A stretch of DNA of 64,000 bases from Tolypeutes matacus (taxonomy: Eukaryota > Chordata > Mammalia > Cingulata > Chlamyphoridae), in the NCBI GenBank assembly GCA_026826555.1, contig JAKSZT010054304.1, positions 36,672,683 through 36,736,682 of the forward strand, written 5' to 3'. Shown piece by piece: positions 37,832 through 50,580 of the stretch (its first letter is position 1; every line of letters starts with the position of its first letter). The translations under genes were made by a program, and so were the position numbers. A model generated the notes under the pieces. That model ran no database searches, was not told the origin of the DNA, and worked only from the letters and a program-made list of their open reading frames with translations.

Positions 37832-39124
37832 AATTAAAAGGCCTTCAAAATGTTCACTTCTCTCAGTCTATATTCAAATAAAGACATTTATTTGTATTAT
37901 ATACATTAGTATGTAAATGGACCTACTCAAAATATCCTAATTCTCTAGCTTCAACTTATTTTATTCCAAGGCCTTTATGATCAAGTTAAAAACCTCTGAG
38001 TGATATGTTATGATTTTTATAGTCATAAAGCTTTCTCTCACCTGGTGTCAGTTTATAAGTTACATTTTAACCCTACATCTAAATGAGTTAACACAAATTC
38101 AGCAATATGGTTTAGGAAATACATAGTGTATCATTGATTACCTACTGCTAGTTTTTAATTATTAATATATTTTTCCATCACTATGACAATAAAGAGATAG
38201 ATTTGGCAATTCTTGATATTTTTATTTAATTAATTTTTCAATCTCTCTTTAATATTTATGATAATAAATAAAAAAGTTGTGAGAGAATAAATACCACTTA
38301 TTAGATTACTTAACCAATCAAGAGTAAGACAAGAATAGGGAAAACTGTATCAATGGGAATATTTCAGAATCTCATTAATTTTCCTTGAAATTCGAAGTAA
38401 AGTACTCTGAGTTAAATTATGCCTTCCCCAAGATGAATTATTAATTTTTCTTTCATTCCTCCATCAGCTGTAGAAACTTTTTTTCATTTTCCCACTTTTC
38501 ATTGTAAGGAATTCAGTGTTCTAAGACTGTGCTTCCATCAAAGTCCAAAAATGACCTTCATTTCTTTGTATCCAGAGAAATTTTATTTCCCTGTTAGATC
38601 TGAATCCTAGTGTTAATGCTACCTCCACATCCATTGATTATTTTTCTACCAAAACTCAGAATTTATCACACTTAACCATCACACATTTTCAGTTTAGCCA
38701 TTTGTCTTGTTCAAATTCACTATAAAAAATGACTTTCTCTGGCACTCTTCATGTACTTGTAACACTATTTTTAAGGGTTTTTTTTGTGTGAAAAAATGCT
38801 ATTATTTTGATTTGTTCAGGTTTTACATGCATAAAAGAGTATTTTTCAAAATATTTTTGTCAATTTCATTTTGTTTTAGGTTTAGGTGTCTAGAAGCAAG
38901 TATCTAAGTTCTTTTTTTCTGAATCTATCATTATATTCTACAAAAAATATAAAGTATAATTGACAGATATTCTTATTCAGCATCTTTAACTAATTCAAAT
39001 TACTTTTAAAATGCTAGATTTATTCATTGTTAAATAAGGATAATTTCAGCACTTTTTAAGATTTTGGGGAGAATTAAGTGATTATTTATATAAAGGGATA
39101 GCAGGATGTGTTATACATAGTACA
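37832..39124. other. Unassigned AT-rich DNA
   Basis: No gene or recognisable repeat. The 66-codon frame at 38707-38907 is Phe/Lys-rich with no motif. Confidence 0.4.
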
Positions 39125-39220
39125 CATGGTCTTTATTATCCTCCTCTTCCTCTTCCTTCACATGTCCTCTTCTTTCTCTTTTCTCCTTTCTCCTTCATGT
39201 TCCTTTTCCTCCTTCTATAT
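39125..39220. repeat. CT-rich low-complexity tract
   Basis: Runs of 'cctcctcttcctcttcc' and similar. The 110-codon frame crossing it (39108-39440) owes its length to this bias and is not called. Confidence 0.7.
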
Positions 39221-41030
39221 AGTCTTATTATTATTTTTGGTATTGCTATTATTATCAGCTCATGGTAATTGGAGACTTTTATTATTCAACAGTATGTATT
39301 TAGAAATTTCCAATATCAAAGTGTTGTACTTAGTCCTTAATTACAAAAGAAGGAAAGGTGCAGGTCATACAATTATCAGTGTTTATGAAGAAGCCTTAAC
39401 CATGTTTCTTTGCTATGTCTCCTTACAGACAAGGAAGTGACCCTTTTATCTTAGTCTAATACTAGCGGTTCCTAAGTCTAAATTTTTAGCCCCTGGGTGG
39501 AGTTAGCCTTACAAAAGTGTATGCAGTGACTTTTCCCAGGCATATTTCCTAGAATGAATTAAAAAAAAAAAAATGTTTATGCTGTTTGGATCTCCCAGGA
39601 TGTTTACCCCTCTTTTTGATATTTTTCAAGTTCCAGTCTTTAAATTTTTTTCTCCAAAGAATCATGTCTGACCACTTAATTAAGTGTATTTCTACATCAC
39701 AACTGAAATCCTATAACTTTACTAATTTATTACATAAAATTTAGGACCATATTTCCAACTAGCCTTAGCAGTTCCTGTCTTATATATTTCCAAAATATCA
39801 AATATGTTTATAAACATTGTAACTGGTACTCAAATTATTATTTATTGTATAATTCAATGACAGATATGTGATCATAAAGGGAAATGATATACAGGTATTA
39901 AAAAGCATATTTTGTGCAATCTTATAGGGAAAAAATGATATTTCTAAGCAGGTAGATTTTGTCTTCTGTTAACTTTCAGAGCCTTTTTGTGTATCAAATA
40001 CAAGTGTTGGAAATGTATTTTCTAATTATCACAGAGATTTATGACAGCAATTCTGTATGTTTTACTTCTGTAAATAATTTAATTTATAATTTACAATTTT
40101 ATCTTTGTAATATCAAAAAAACTAATCAAATAAAACACAATACCCCTCAAACACTTTTTGATGAAAAAAATTTGTGGAAAATTTCAAAAAATGATATTTA
40201 ATTTTACCCAATGACAATTTGACATATATTGCCGGTAGTAATGTGCTTTTAATATATAGTCACACATGTTAAATGAAATTTGATGAGTTGAATTTTCTAG
40301 ATTAAAATGACAGTATTAATTTTTCACCTCAGAGACAAAGACATTATTATAATAGACAGGCAGAGATAGGTGATATCAATGTCACTACATAACAAATAGA
40401 GTAAGAAACATAGAATACATAATATTCTGTGAACATTCAATATGAGCAATAAAGTGCTTGACCTTAACGTTTTGCTGAACACTTCGTTCTCTTTCTTCCT
40501 TTTGCTTTTCTCAGATATTCACAGAAATAGCTATTTCCTTATAAAATGTTCTCCTTTTTTGCACTTCAGGTCTGTGGAAACAAATTAAAGAGAGCAGAAT
40601 GTACTATAAAGAAAAAAATCAGCGGGATGTCTTCTTGAAGACCCAAGCTGCATGTGGAGATAATACGGGAGAGTCCTGCAGCCACCTAATTAAAGTATCT
40701 ATTCAGAAAACACAGAGCTGTTCTAGAAGCACACACTTATTTTAAAGGACTTTGGAGAGCTTTTAGCTTCCCTATGAAATTTATGCTGACATCAGAAATT
40801 TTCCTTACTGTATAGAGAATGCAAGAGAGTATAGAAATGTACATGAAAGCATCAATAAAATAGATATTCACAAGATTATTTTTCTGATATAAAATTCCTC
40901 TCTTGTTCATTTTATTTTTGTTTTGTTTTATTTTGTTTATTTTACTTTCCACAAACTTTTGCGTCCAGGAACGGTTAAAGAGATAATTATTAAATTGAAA
41001 TATTGACTTGCGATGGCCTGAAATTATAAT
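39221..41030. other. Unassigned AT-rich DNA
   Basis: No gene or identified repeat. The frames at 39959-40201 and 40737-40952 (minus) have low-complexity composition. Confidence 0.4.
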
Positions 41031-41045
41031 CTACTGTTTTTTTTT

Positions 41046-41237
41046 ATTTATTTTTTTTTTTTTAAAGATTTTATTTATTTATTTATTCATTTATCCCCCC
41101 CTTGCTGCTTGTGCTCGCTGGGTCAGCTAACCACGCCATGCGGGCGGGCCTGCCTTCACCAGGAGGCCCCGGGAACCGAACCCGGGGCCTCCCATATGGT
41201 AAACGGGAGCCCTACTGATTGAGCCACAGCCGCTTCC
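41046..41237 (-). mobile_element. Young DAS SINE (minus)
   Basis: Same subfamily and orientation as 37641. It is bracketed by a direct repeat CTACTG plus a run of at least nine T at 41031-41045 and 41238-41252. The poly(T)-rich left side carries the (AAAT)n tail on the minus strand. Confidence 0.9.
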
Positions 41238-41252
41238 CTACTGTTTTTTTTT

Positions 41253-43019
41253 TCAGTGCACAACAAATAATATCTTTGCTGCAAAGTTATGACAAAAAAT
41301 CCTACAGAATCCATTACGTACATAATAAAACCCAGCTATAGTTTATGTAAATCATTGATATTAACTTCCAAATATAATACTATAAATATTAAAGAGAGAA
41401 ATTTGATAAAGGTAGCTTGACTAATTTTGGTTTAATTTCTGAAGTAAAAAAACATCTAAGGAGAAGATTATTAAATTGACATTAGAAATGTAAATGTAAA
41501 TTAAGGTAGTGAAGGCATAAATAATTTGCTTAGTACAAAATGGACTAAAGCAAGCTGGCAAAAACCCAGGCCACAGATTAATTGGTCATTTACCTGTATG
41601 TTCCGTGATAAGGTGTGGTTTTCTAGGAAAAGAGTGGTTTGTCATTCATGATCATTATTCAATGGCCTAACAACATGGAAATAAACTTTGACTGCTCTAG
41701 GTCCTCCAATCTGCCAAGGACTAATTAAAACCAGGTATGTATAAGTTTTTAAAGATATAACCGAGTAGTCCTTTCCCAGTAAGTAGTTTGCTAAATCCTG
41801 ATTGCGCAGGGGACCTTGACATCTGCATTGCCATTTTCTTCAGTTGTAACTGATGCATCTTCAGTAGAGTGAAAACAAATGTCATTCTGCCTTTGAAGCT
41901 TTGAAAGTTAATTTGTTTCTGAACTTCAGACTTAAACTCCATGAACCAGAAGTGTCAGAAATAAATACACATTTATATTTTCTTGTGAGAGATGAAGCTC
42001 ATCAATGCTGTGCGTAAACATATACTATGAATCCTCTGAAAATGACTGACTTTTCAATTTGTTTCTACATAGTGTCAAAGAGAAAAAAGTGCTGAAACTT
42101 TTAATAATCTAGGAACTTCCAAAAACTCAGTTGCTTTGACATTTTGTAAATAGAATAACCAAATGAATGATGAATTTTTCTTCTTAAAAATGTGAATGCT
42201 TGTAGAAAATGTCATAAGATAAACATATTTTTTTCCAATTTACAGTTTTAGGAGGCTGAGTTTTGTTAAAGAAAATGATTTAACTGTTTATGTTATCTCT
42301 ATTTCTTATATTAAGCTATGTGAAAGGAAGTCCAATAAAGTCAAAAGATAAGGGATGAATATCCTTTCATACCCATGACAGATGTGGCTAAATTGAGAAT
42401 CAGGAAACATTTTCACCAGTGCCAATCACTAAGAGTGTGAAACTCACAGTGAAATTTGTTTGCTGTGCTACTAAAAGATCTCACCATAAACCAAATTTCG
42501 ACGTATTTTCTATATTCACAATCTGAAATAAATTTATAGTACCCACTAAGACATCTTTTCTCAGTTATCTCTTTCCATAATGAAAATCAGCACACTTTCT
42601 TGAAATAGTAAGCACTCAAAAAATTTTAAATGTTCAGTTTTCAATTTGAAAAATCAAAGCATACATCTCAAAATATAGCTTGAATTCATTTCTATCAAAA
42701 AGTTATTTACAGTCTCAGTCTATTTCAAGTCCTATCAATATATGCTACTTGCTAGCCAAAGAAGAAAATTATTCCCACTTTACAATTATCATCGTGTTAT
42801 ACACTAAAGAAAGCCTTAAAATTCCATAAAATGAAATATTTAATAAGAATACAGATTTTAAGAAATATTATACAATTTTATACACGTGTCTTTATCAGCT
42901 ACCTCACCCTGTGTACCAAGTTTTCATTTGAAACCACTACAAGTCATCACACATTTGATCTATGAGTTGCAATTTTTTTGAAAGTAAGCTTAGGACATAT
43001 TCACTTTGTCTTCTTTGTC
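41253..43019. other. Unassigned AT-rich DNA
   Basis: No gene recognised. If the provirus at 43-47 kb ever had a 3' LTR it should lie at the right side of this stretch, but I do not see a segment matching 46804-47293. Confidence 0.4.
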
Positions 43020-43602
43020 TGGAATGTAGATACAACACTCAGTGAGAACATCCAGAGGCATACAGTTTTGTATCATTCACCTTGCACATAGCCCCAGTTT
43101 CTTGATTTAGTTCAGAGAGGCTGTGTTTATTATCATTAAGCGTCATGGTTACAAACCTTTGGAAAGTTTCTATCTTGAGCATTATGTCAATGTCACCTCC
43201 CTGGGGAACAAAAGTAGAGATCAAATAATCCCACCTACGGAATACAGATGTGCTCCACCTCCCTCTCCAAATAAGCTCATCAAATACACTGGGATTATAT
43301 TTGATAGCCTACAGTTCATCCATGGGAAGCCAAGAGTACATATCCCTCTCCACAAATGGGGAAGCACAGCCACATGTTTGTGCCACATAACCAATATATG
43401 CCCTTAGGGGAAATCCAAAAGACATTGAGGCAGCAGCAAACTTATCTTGGCTAGTTAAGGTGTTTTTCAGGAGACACATAGCACAGATATCTAATCGGTT
43501 AGTAGACTTTTGAGTGGTTTCTTTGTCCCTGATACAAGGAGGCAGGTATCTCTGTGGTAGCATAGAAAACCCATTGGCAGAAGGTAGTATCATTTGAGGC
43601 AT
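43020..43602 (-). pseudogene. Provirus env TM-like remnant
   Basis: Two short frames: 43309-43602 (97 codons, Cys-containing) and 43039-43224 (61 codons, 'SELNQETGAMCKVND'). Just past the second, in another phase, lies 'ECCIYIPD', so a Cys and a CC pair occur in the right order for an env CX6CC motif with a frameshift between. Identification is by this motif only. Confidence 0.5.
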
Positions 43603-43672
43603 AACTGCCTATGAATCAGTACAAAAGTGGCCAGCATTGGTTCACTTATAAGAATAAACCAGAAAGCTTTTA

Positions 43673-44020
43673 AAGTGTTTTTTAAAATATTTATTTCTCT
43701 TCACCCCTTCGTTGTTTGCACTTGTTGTGTCTGTTCATCTTCCTTGTTTCTTTAGGAGGCACCAGAAGCCAAACGCAGGACCTCTGACGTGGGAGGGAGG
43801 CACCTAATCACTTGAACCTTCTCTGCTCCCTGCTTTGTTGTGTCTCTCATTATGTTTTCCAACCTGTGTCTCTTGTTACAACATCTTATTGCATCAGCTC
43901 GCTGCATCACCCCTCACATCAGTTCACTGTCTTCTTTAGGAAGCACCAGGAGCTGAACCAGGGACATCCCATGTATGTAGGCAAGAGTTCAATCGCTTGA
44001 CCCAGATCCGCTTCCCAGAC
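43673..44020 (-). mobile_element. Dimeric DAS SINE in provirus (minus)
   Basis: Two tRNA-like units in tandem, one headed near 43820 and one at 44018 ('gatccgcttccc' is the complement of the head). The left end is A/T-rich tail sequence. An 8-bp duplication, AGCTTTTA, flanks it at 43665-43672 and 44021-44028. Confidence 0.8.
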
Positions 44021-44555
44021 AGCTTTTAGATTGGCCCATTAAGTACTCTGTTCCATGCCCATGTTCACCTATAGGGTGTCCTTTGCTGGTTGTATGTCTA
44101 CCACTCTCCAACACTGGGGTTGGCCTGAGCAGGAGCCATCTCATACTAAGCATCCTGTGAAGGTGTCCTTTCTCCATCCTTTTTACATCAGGGCATTTCT
44201 AGAGGCAACTCTGGGGCCTTCTGATTCTGTGGTATATGCTATGGGCCCCTCTGCTGTAGATGTATGTGCCATTGTACTAAAGTGCCATTCTAGGCTACCA
44301 TAAATGCAGGTCTTGTAAACAACTCCTCTACTCAATCCTTCATGGGATATATGTTTTTTATTTCCACTGCCATATCTCCTGTGATTGCTTCTGTTTGCAG
44401 TAAAGCATGGTAGAGAACAGGGAATTGCTTCTCCTGGACAGTATAATGTTGCTTAGCTCCTTTGAAGAGTTGAGACCAAAACCCTATGGGGATCTGTGTC
44501 TTCCTATTCCCTTGCTATAGGGACAATTCCATTCTCTCCCCCTGTAACTTCTAGC

Positions 44556-44816
44556 TCATATGGTTGCCCTGGACTCACAGTTTGCTGGGTCTGGCCAAAC
44601 TAGAATTTTTGCTTTGGCAAAGTCCTCCTTTTCTTTGCACCCCAAAGCCCATACTTCTCCTTTTTTCAGTAGCCTATACAGGAGGCACAGACATTGTGAC
44701 AAATGAGAAATGATTGTCCTCAAATAGCCCAATAACCCCACAAAAGTCTGTACCTCTTTAACCATTTGTGGGCGGGCATAAGCTGGATCTGATTTATCAC
44801 AGTACATGCTAAACAC
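44556..44816 (-). pseudogene. Provirus RT thumb/connection fragment
   Basis: Carries 'KEVQTFVGLLGYLRTIISHL' followed by 'LYRLLKKGEVWALG', the RT thumb-to-connection signature. Downstream (about 44360-44500, minus) a broken frame resembles the start of the RNase H region ('GFWSQLFKGAKQHY'). The piece with the catalytic YxDD box is not seen in an open frame. Confidence 0.75.
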
Positions 44817-45102
44817 AAGTCATACCCAACCATAACACCCCCAGGAACTTGATGGTGTTTCCAGGTCACTGTATTTTCTGAGGGTTGATTGCCCACTCTC
44901 TTTTCTAAAGACACTGGTAGACTTTCTTTGTGGCTTTCTGTAAATGACTTGAATATACAGAGGATAGCAAAATATTATCTATATAATTTTCTATATATAC
45001 TCCTGGAAACAGACTCAAAGTCATCAGGTCCCTGGCTACTAATCCTTGATAGATAATAGAGCAAAGTATACAACCTTAGGGAAGGACCTGGAAGGTCCAT
45101 TA

Positions 45103-45288
45103 TCATCCCTCCCTTATGAAAGCAGACATGTGCTGTGACTTTATTGATACACTAAAGAAAGCTTTGGCTAAATCCATAACAGCATAATAGGTCCCTAGGT
45201 ACATTGTTAATCTTTCTAATATTTGGGCTATGCTGGGATGGTAGGAGTTACTTTGCTCAGTTTCTGATAATTTATAGTAATTTTCCAT
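45103..45288 (-). pseudogene. Provirus RT fragment
   Basis: Contains 'GTYYAVMDLAKAFFSVSI', the conserved RT segment around the first catalytic Asp, preceded by a 'PSIAQILERL' helix. Retroviral RT copies viral RNA into DNA. The frame is open only for this stretch and stops at both ends. Confidence 0.75.
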
Positions 45289-46803
45289 GTTCCATCTAGC
45301 TTTCTTACAGGTTAAACTGGGTTATTGAGATGACTCTATGCCTGAGTAAAAATTTGCATCTTTTCCAATTCCGAGATAATTGTGGATATTTCTTGTATCC
45401 CTCAGGCAGGCAATGTTCTCTTTCTTCAACCATTCTCCTTGGTTGCAGAAAGAGAACAAGTTCCCACCTGGCATGCCCCAATAGCACGCCCTTGATGGTT
45501 CTTTGCTTTGGGCAAAATGCTCCTATAGTAGTTTCTAAAGCAGCTTCTAAGTAAGTGTCCTCTCCTAGTATATTTTCAGATAGAGAGGGGGATGGGGGAA
45601 CTTGCCCTATCTGAAGGAGGAGATCAGTCTTCCAGGATGGATGCATCCCCATACCCATCAATGTATGTCAGTGGTCCAGAGAACTGATGGGAATTCACAT
45701 GTATAAGGGTACATTCCCCTCCCTTGTCTACTATGGCCAAAACATATGTTCATTTTATGGGGATTAATATATAGTCACTTCCACATGAACTTATGATTCC
45801 CTGTGTTTGCCCTATATCTTGGGAAACATTGACCATCCCTTTAGGGGATGGGGCATGGAGATTGCCATTCTCTTTCTGTTTCCTCCTCCTGAAGAAGGCA
45901 ACAGTTAGTTCTAACTCTTGTCTAAGGGGCCTCTAGTGTATTGTTATTTTGGGTTCAGCTCCCTCCAGCTTTTGTCGATTTTCTCCCATGCCACCCCAGC
46001 TTTCAGTAGGTTCCACTACAACTAGTTATGGAAAGCTCTCATTGCATTGGATTTTGCAAGAAATAGTTTTCCATATTTTCCCCCATATTTCACTCTCCAT
46101 TTGGCATTATGGACTCTGGATGTCCCAGTATCTGGCTTCCAAATGGAATATATTTGATTCACTGACAGAAGGACATCTGTTACTCCCACTGGTCTAGTCT
46201 GTTTTACCTTATTCTGTATAAGGGGACAAGCACACAGAGATGCTTCTCGTCCCTCGTTCTTGGAGATGATTACCTCAACCATCTCATTGGACTCACTCTC
46301 ACTTTGTAGAGGATTCCAAGTCTTTGCATCCCAATCAGGGCCTTCACTACAGTGCAAAGCTTCACTTTAGGGAGTCTTTTCCCACCCCTTTTTGCATACC
46401 CGCACACCAAAACGTTCAGCTTATTTTCTCCTTCTTCCAACTTCTCTGTCATTTCAGTTACCAACAAAGTTGTGGTTGACCTCATGCCTCACTCCAACTG
46501 CACCTCTTCCTCGAGTTTACTGTACTTTGGCCTCAGCTATTAACTTACTTCCTACAGCAGGGCCAACCTACCTCAGCCACCAGCTGCGCCTCCTCCTTGC
46601 CAGCTAAGTGCAATTTAGCCCTTCCAGCAGTGAAGGAAAACCTGACTGGGTTTTGGAAGCATTCCTGTATTCCTGGGGTGACCTGTATATATCTGAGATG
46701 TGCAAAGGGCTCCCAAATTATCCCCTTGTGGCCAGTCTGAGATTCCCCCAGTTGCTCCTCCTTCCCTAGCCAACCTCTCTGCAATCCTCTTGACTATGCC
46801 AAT

Positions 46804-47293
46804 TGTTACAGCCTACTGAAACATCAGCAGGACTCACCCCAAAAGAAGAAATAAGGAGGACCCAATTGGGACTGCCCCTAACTGTCCTATAATGAGGCCA
46901 GTTTCAAGAATCCAAAGAAAAGGCAAAAAATGCCAAGGTGGTCAGTCCAAAAGCATTTATTAGGGGAACTTACATAGAGAGATTCAGCTATCTCATGCAG
47001 TGAGATGACGAGACATTGATATGAGTATGTCAACTTATGCAACCATTCTACAGATTATATATGGTTAAGCAACAAAGGTGGCTAAGTTCCAGGGGCTTAT
47101 GTGCAAGAATTGGGAAAATTTTTGTTATATGCTCTTTTCTCTAAACAAAATGTGCTTGGGGCATGGTCTATGTTCGAGGTTATAACAGACAAAACTTGGA
47201 GTGCTTCCAGGGTTTTATTAGAGGGAATGTCTGAGAAGGAGGGCAGGGGTGCGATCAATCCTTGGTCAGGTAGGAGATGCTATATGTATTACA
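46804..47293 (-). mobile_element. 5' LTR of the provirus
   Basis: Bounded on the minus strand by TG (47293 side, TGTAATACAT) and CA (46804 side, GGCTGTAACA). AATAAA lies on the minus strand at 46956-46961. The next 18 nt inward (46786-46803) begin with TGG after one or two bases, as a primer-binding site should, but I cannot match it to a tRNA with confidence. The outer edge is a best guess. Confidence 0.6.
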
Positions 47294-48099
47294 AGTAAGT
47301 TGAGATAGAATAGCCATATAGGCTATTCTATTTTATTTAATGTTGTCAAGAAAGATCTCTCTGATCAGGAGAAAGAAAAAACACAATAATTTGAACAATG
47401 AAAGTTCAACATTAATAATTATTAACTATGAAACATGATTGGAATGATGAGGAATTGGCTTGTAGGAAGTGAAGAGAACTCTAACGAATATAGAAATTGT
47501 AGATATAAGGAGCAGCCACTGCCCTTAGGACTGAGATAAAGCACATAAGGAAAAGAGCTCTCCAGATCAGATCGTACCCAAGGACAAGAAGAAGACCACG
47601 TTGGAAAGGGCATGGCCATGATTCACTGGATGGGAGGAAAGTACCTGTGATGATTCTTTAGTGGAATTTTCTGGAAATCTGTCCTGTAGAATGCTGAGGA
47701 AAGCTGATAACTGGGAAGTGTCTCACCTGAGGCACTTTGCCACGTAACTACCTTAAGGGAAAGCTGAGGGGTATGTTGGCTGCTGAAAGCTTCTGGAGGA
47801 CAAACACTAGAAGACTCTGCACAGTGAAGATGTTGCAAGTGCTCCACAGGGCACATGAGCACCAGGAAGCAGGACGAAGGATGCAGAGTACACCAACACA
47901 AGGGAGCAAAGCTCTTTCCTCTTGCAATGTGTCTTTAGCACTCTTTGCTGACAAAACTTAACATTGTGCTATCTGAACAAATATGTCAAGTACCAAATCC
48001 ATTTTCACAAATCAGAGAATGAATAATGATTTAGAGTTTAAAGGAAATAAGTGATAACAGGCTTATATTAGTCAGGGGAGTGAAGTAGCAATATTTCAG
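47294..48099. other. Unassigned DNA
   Basis: No gene recognised. Three mutually overlapping frames on both strands at 47623-47961 have no known motifs. Confidence 0.4.
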
Positions 48100-48870
48100 C
48101 AGAGAACCTAAAGAAAATAAAGGAGCAAGTCATGACAATATATAAAGGGGAAGAGCTTTCAGAGAGATGGTACAAGTGCAAAAGGCTTGAGGAAGCATCA
48201 TGCCTTGCATATTTGAGAAGTTTCAAGCATGCAAGTTTGTCTGGAACAAGGAAAGGGAGGTTGGGTGTTGTCAAAAATGAGGTTAGTGAAGTAGCAGGTA
48301 TGAAGGTATGTCCAAATAAGAACTATGCCTTTTATGCTTACTGAAACATATTTCAGTGGAAGGGTTTAGGACAGATAATAAATATGATCTGATATATATT
48401 TGTAAGGATAACTCTGTTACTTTGTTGAACAAAGAGAATAGAAGTCAAGACTAGAAGAAAGGACACTAAGCCATAAATTTATTGCAGTACACCAGGAATA
48501 GTTACTGGCAAAAAAAAAAGTTAAAGATGGTAGAGGCAATGGACTGGAGGTCCCAGTGTGAGCATGTAATTTTTGAAGTCAGGAAGAGAAAGATGATATG
48601 GAACCGTAAAGGATGAGGGTTGAAAATAGAGATATTACAGTGAGGATATGAAGAGGAGGCTGTAGTGGGTAAAATAAGACCTCAGGTATGACCATGGAAA
48701 TATTGACTAAGTTAGAACAGAAGACAAAAATCACTGGAGGAAGAGTATATAGGGAATTGAGAAATCATAGATTGAGAGAATTACCCTTGTTGTTATTGCA
48801 ATCATGCAAATGTATGACAAGAATAAGTTCTGAGATTTGGAATCTAAGATTTTCAAGTAGTAAGTGTGTT
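48100..48870 (-). mobile_element. L2 remnant
   Basis: Order of phrases matches the complement of L2: 'gggaagagctttcagagagatggtacaagtgcaaaaggcttgagg', 'aaatatgatctgatatatatttgtaaggataactctg', 'actagaagaaaggacactaagcc' and 'gtatgaccatggaaatattgac'. Strongly diverged; no frame. Confidence 0.5.
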
Positions 48871-49719
48871 AATTATGCATTTTGTATGTAAATATGATAA
48901 AAAAAGAATGGAATATTTAATGTCATGAATCATATAGATTTTTCTGGGCATGAGAAATGAAAATCTGTATTTTTTAATAAATACCATAAATGATTCATAT
49001 GTAAATCAATGATTGAAGAATTCCAGAATGCATAGTTCAATAACAATTGCTGAATTCATTCAAATCAATTAACAACATATGGGAGGTGGGTGTGGTCCCT
49101 TGTCAAACCTGTTTAATGCCATAAGAATACACACATATATAGATACACATGCAAGACCAAAGGAGGGTGGTTTTTTTTTGTTGTTAGTTTGATTTGTTTT
49201 GTTTTTTGCTTGCATAGAAAAGTCTTTCATTTGTTCCGGTTTCTTGACAAAGTTAAATGTCATAAAAAATGTATAGTAGAAATGAAAACACAATGGAAGA
49301 AATTCTATGCCAGAATTTATGCTTAAAAGTGACCCTTGGTTTTGCGTTTGCTAATTTTTTTCCTTTAAATTTTAACATTTTGCGTTTACAAAATAGCATC
49401 CCACTTTAAATATGTCATTTAAACTTAGAATCTTAAGTCCAAACTATAATCTTTTGTGTGTGGTTGGAAAACAAGAATATTTGTATGATGGCAGAAAAGC
49501 TAGGCAGATTACTGGACTGCAATAAAGTCAATTCTAGAATATAAATGCTAAATTCTTATTGGACATATATTTTCAGAATGTTGGATTTAATATAATATTT
49601 ATTACACTTCAGTAATAATTAAAAATGTTATCTACCAATGAAAAGTCATCAAATCAGTGAGTGGACATCCATTGATATATGTTATCCTTTTAAATCTGAG
49701 AGATAATGAGAGAATCGAG
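48871..49719. other. Unassigned DNA
   Basis: AT-rich; T/G-rich (TTTTG)n near 49170-49215. No gene. Confidence 0.4.
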
Positions 49720-49900
49720 GATTAGTATCTAAACTATCTGGGTTGGAATCCCCTTGGCTTTTGCACTCATTAGCTATTAAACATTGGGCCTTGCTTATGT
49801 CTCTTTGCTTCAATTTTTTCTTATATAAAATGGAATAACAATATTGCCTACGTCACTGAGTTGTTATTAGGAAAAGTTAAAAACATATAAAAAGATTCTA
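49720..49900 (+). mobile_element. MIR SINE
   Basis: 'tgggttggaatccccttgg', 'cattgggccttgcttatgtctctttgcttcaattttttc', then 'aaaatggaataacaatattgcctacgtcactgagttgttattagg': the MIR core in plus orientation. Confidence 0.75.
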
Positions 49901-49928
49901 GTAATGGAAGAAATGACAAAATTGATGT

Positions 49929-50290
49929 AGAGCCAGTGGCCACTGGAGGCTCTGGGGGCAGAGAGAGGGAAAAACAATTGTAATATGGGGGCTTTTCGGG
50001 ACTTGGGAATTGTCCTGAGTGACACTGCAACGACAGATACAGGCCATTTGATACCATCACATAACATGCAGAACTGTGTGGGAGAGAGTGTAGACTACAA
50101 TGTGAACTATGGTCCGTGCTTAATGGCAAAGCCCCAGGATGGGTTTATTAATTGCAGTGAATGTGCCACACTAATGAAGGATGTTTGTGTGGGAGGGTGT
50201 GGGAGGTGTGGAGAGTGGGGCATGTGGAAATCCCTATGTTTTTTTGTGTAACATTTATGTAATCTAAGTATCTTTAAAAAATTTTTATTA
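49929..50290 (+). mobile_element. L1 3'-end fragment (plus)
   Basis: Homologous to 26245-26640 in the opposite orientation: 'ccagtggccactggaggctctgggggcagagagaggg', 'ggacttgggaattgtcctgagtga', 'aacatttatgtaatctaagtatcttt'. An 88-codon frame at 49985-50251 corresponds to frame A of the 26-kb copy. It lies 30 bp from the MIR. Confidence 0.8.
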
Positions 50291-50364
50291 TTAAAGAAAC
50301 ACATATAAAACATTCAAATTGCCTGTAATAACTAATGTTAACTATTATTATTGCTATTATATTA

Positions 50365-50580
50365 GAGTTAATCCTCATAACAATCTTGTAAGACAGGTAT
50401 TTATTTTCCCCATTTTAAACCTTGTGAAACTGAGGAATTTTCTTTAACTGATACTCAAGTAATTTGTGTAACTTGACTACTGTCATTTAACTAAGTGACA
50501 GAGCCAAAATTCAGATTTAGAATTCTATTTAACTCAAGCCCCACTCAATTAAACCACAACATTCATATTTTACTGCTCAG
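50365..50580 (-). mobile_element. MIR SINE (minus)
   Basis: 'gttaatcctcataacaatcttgtaagacaggtatttattttccccattttaaac', 'gaaactgaggaattttc', 'taagtgacagagccaaaattcag' and 'gaattctatttaactcaagcc' follow the complement of MIR almost end to end. Confidence 0.85.

Larger units (their letters stand above)
43020..47293 (-). mobile_element. Decayed class I-like provirus (minus)
   Basis: Order on the minus strand: a 5' LTR (46804-47293), a possible gag region (about 45.7-46.8 kb, unrecognised), pol pieces (44.2-45.3 kb), a nested dimeric SINE (43673-44020), and an env transmembrane-like remnant (43.0-43.6 kb). The 3' LTR is not found. Frames are short and heavily broken; nothing can be expressed as an intact viral protein. 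Integrase and much of RNase H are unrecognised or lost. The env CX6CC-like end points to a gammaretrovirus-like (class I) or related ERV. Confidence 0.75.
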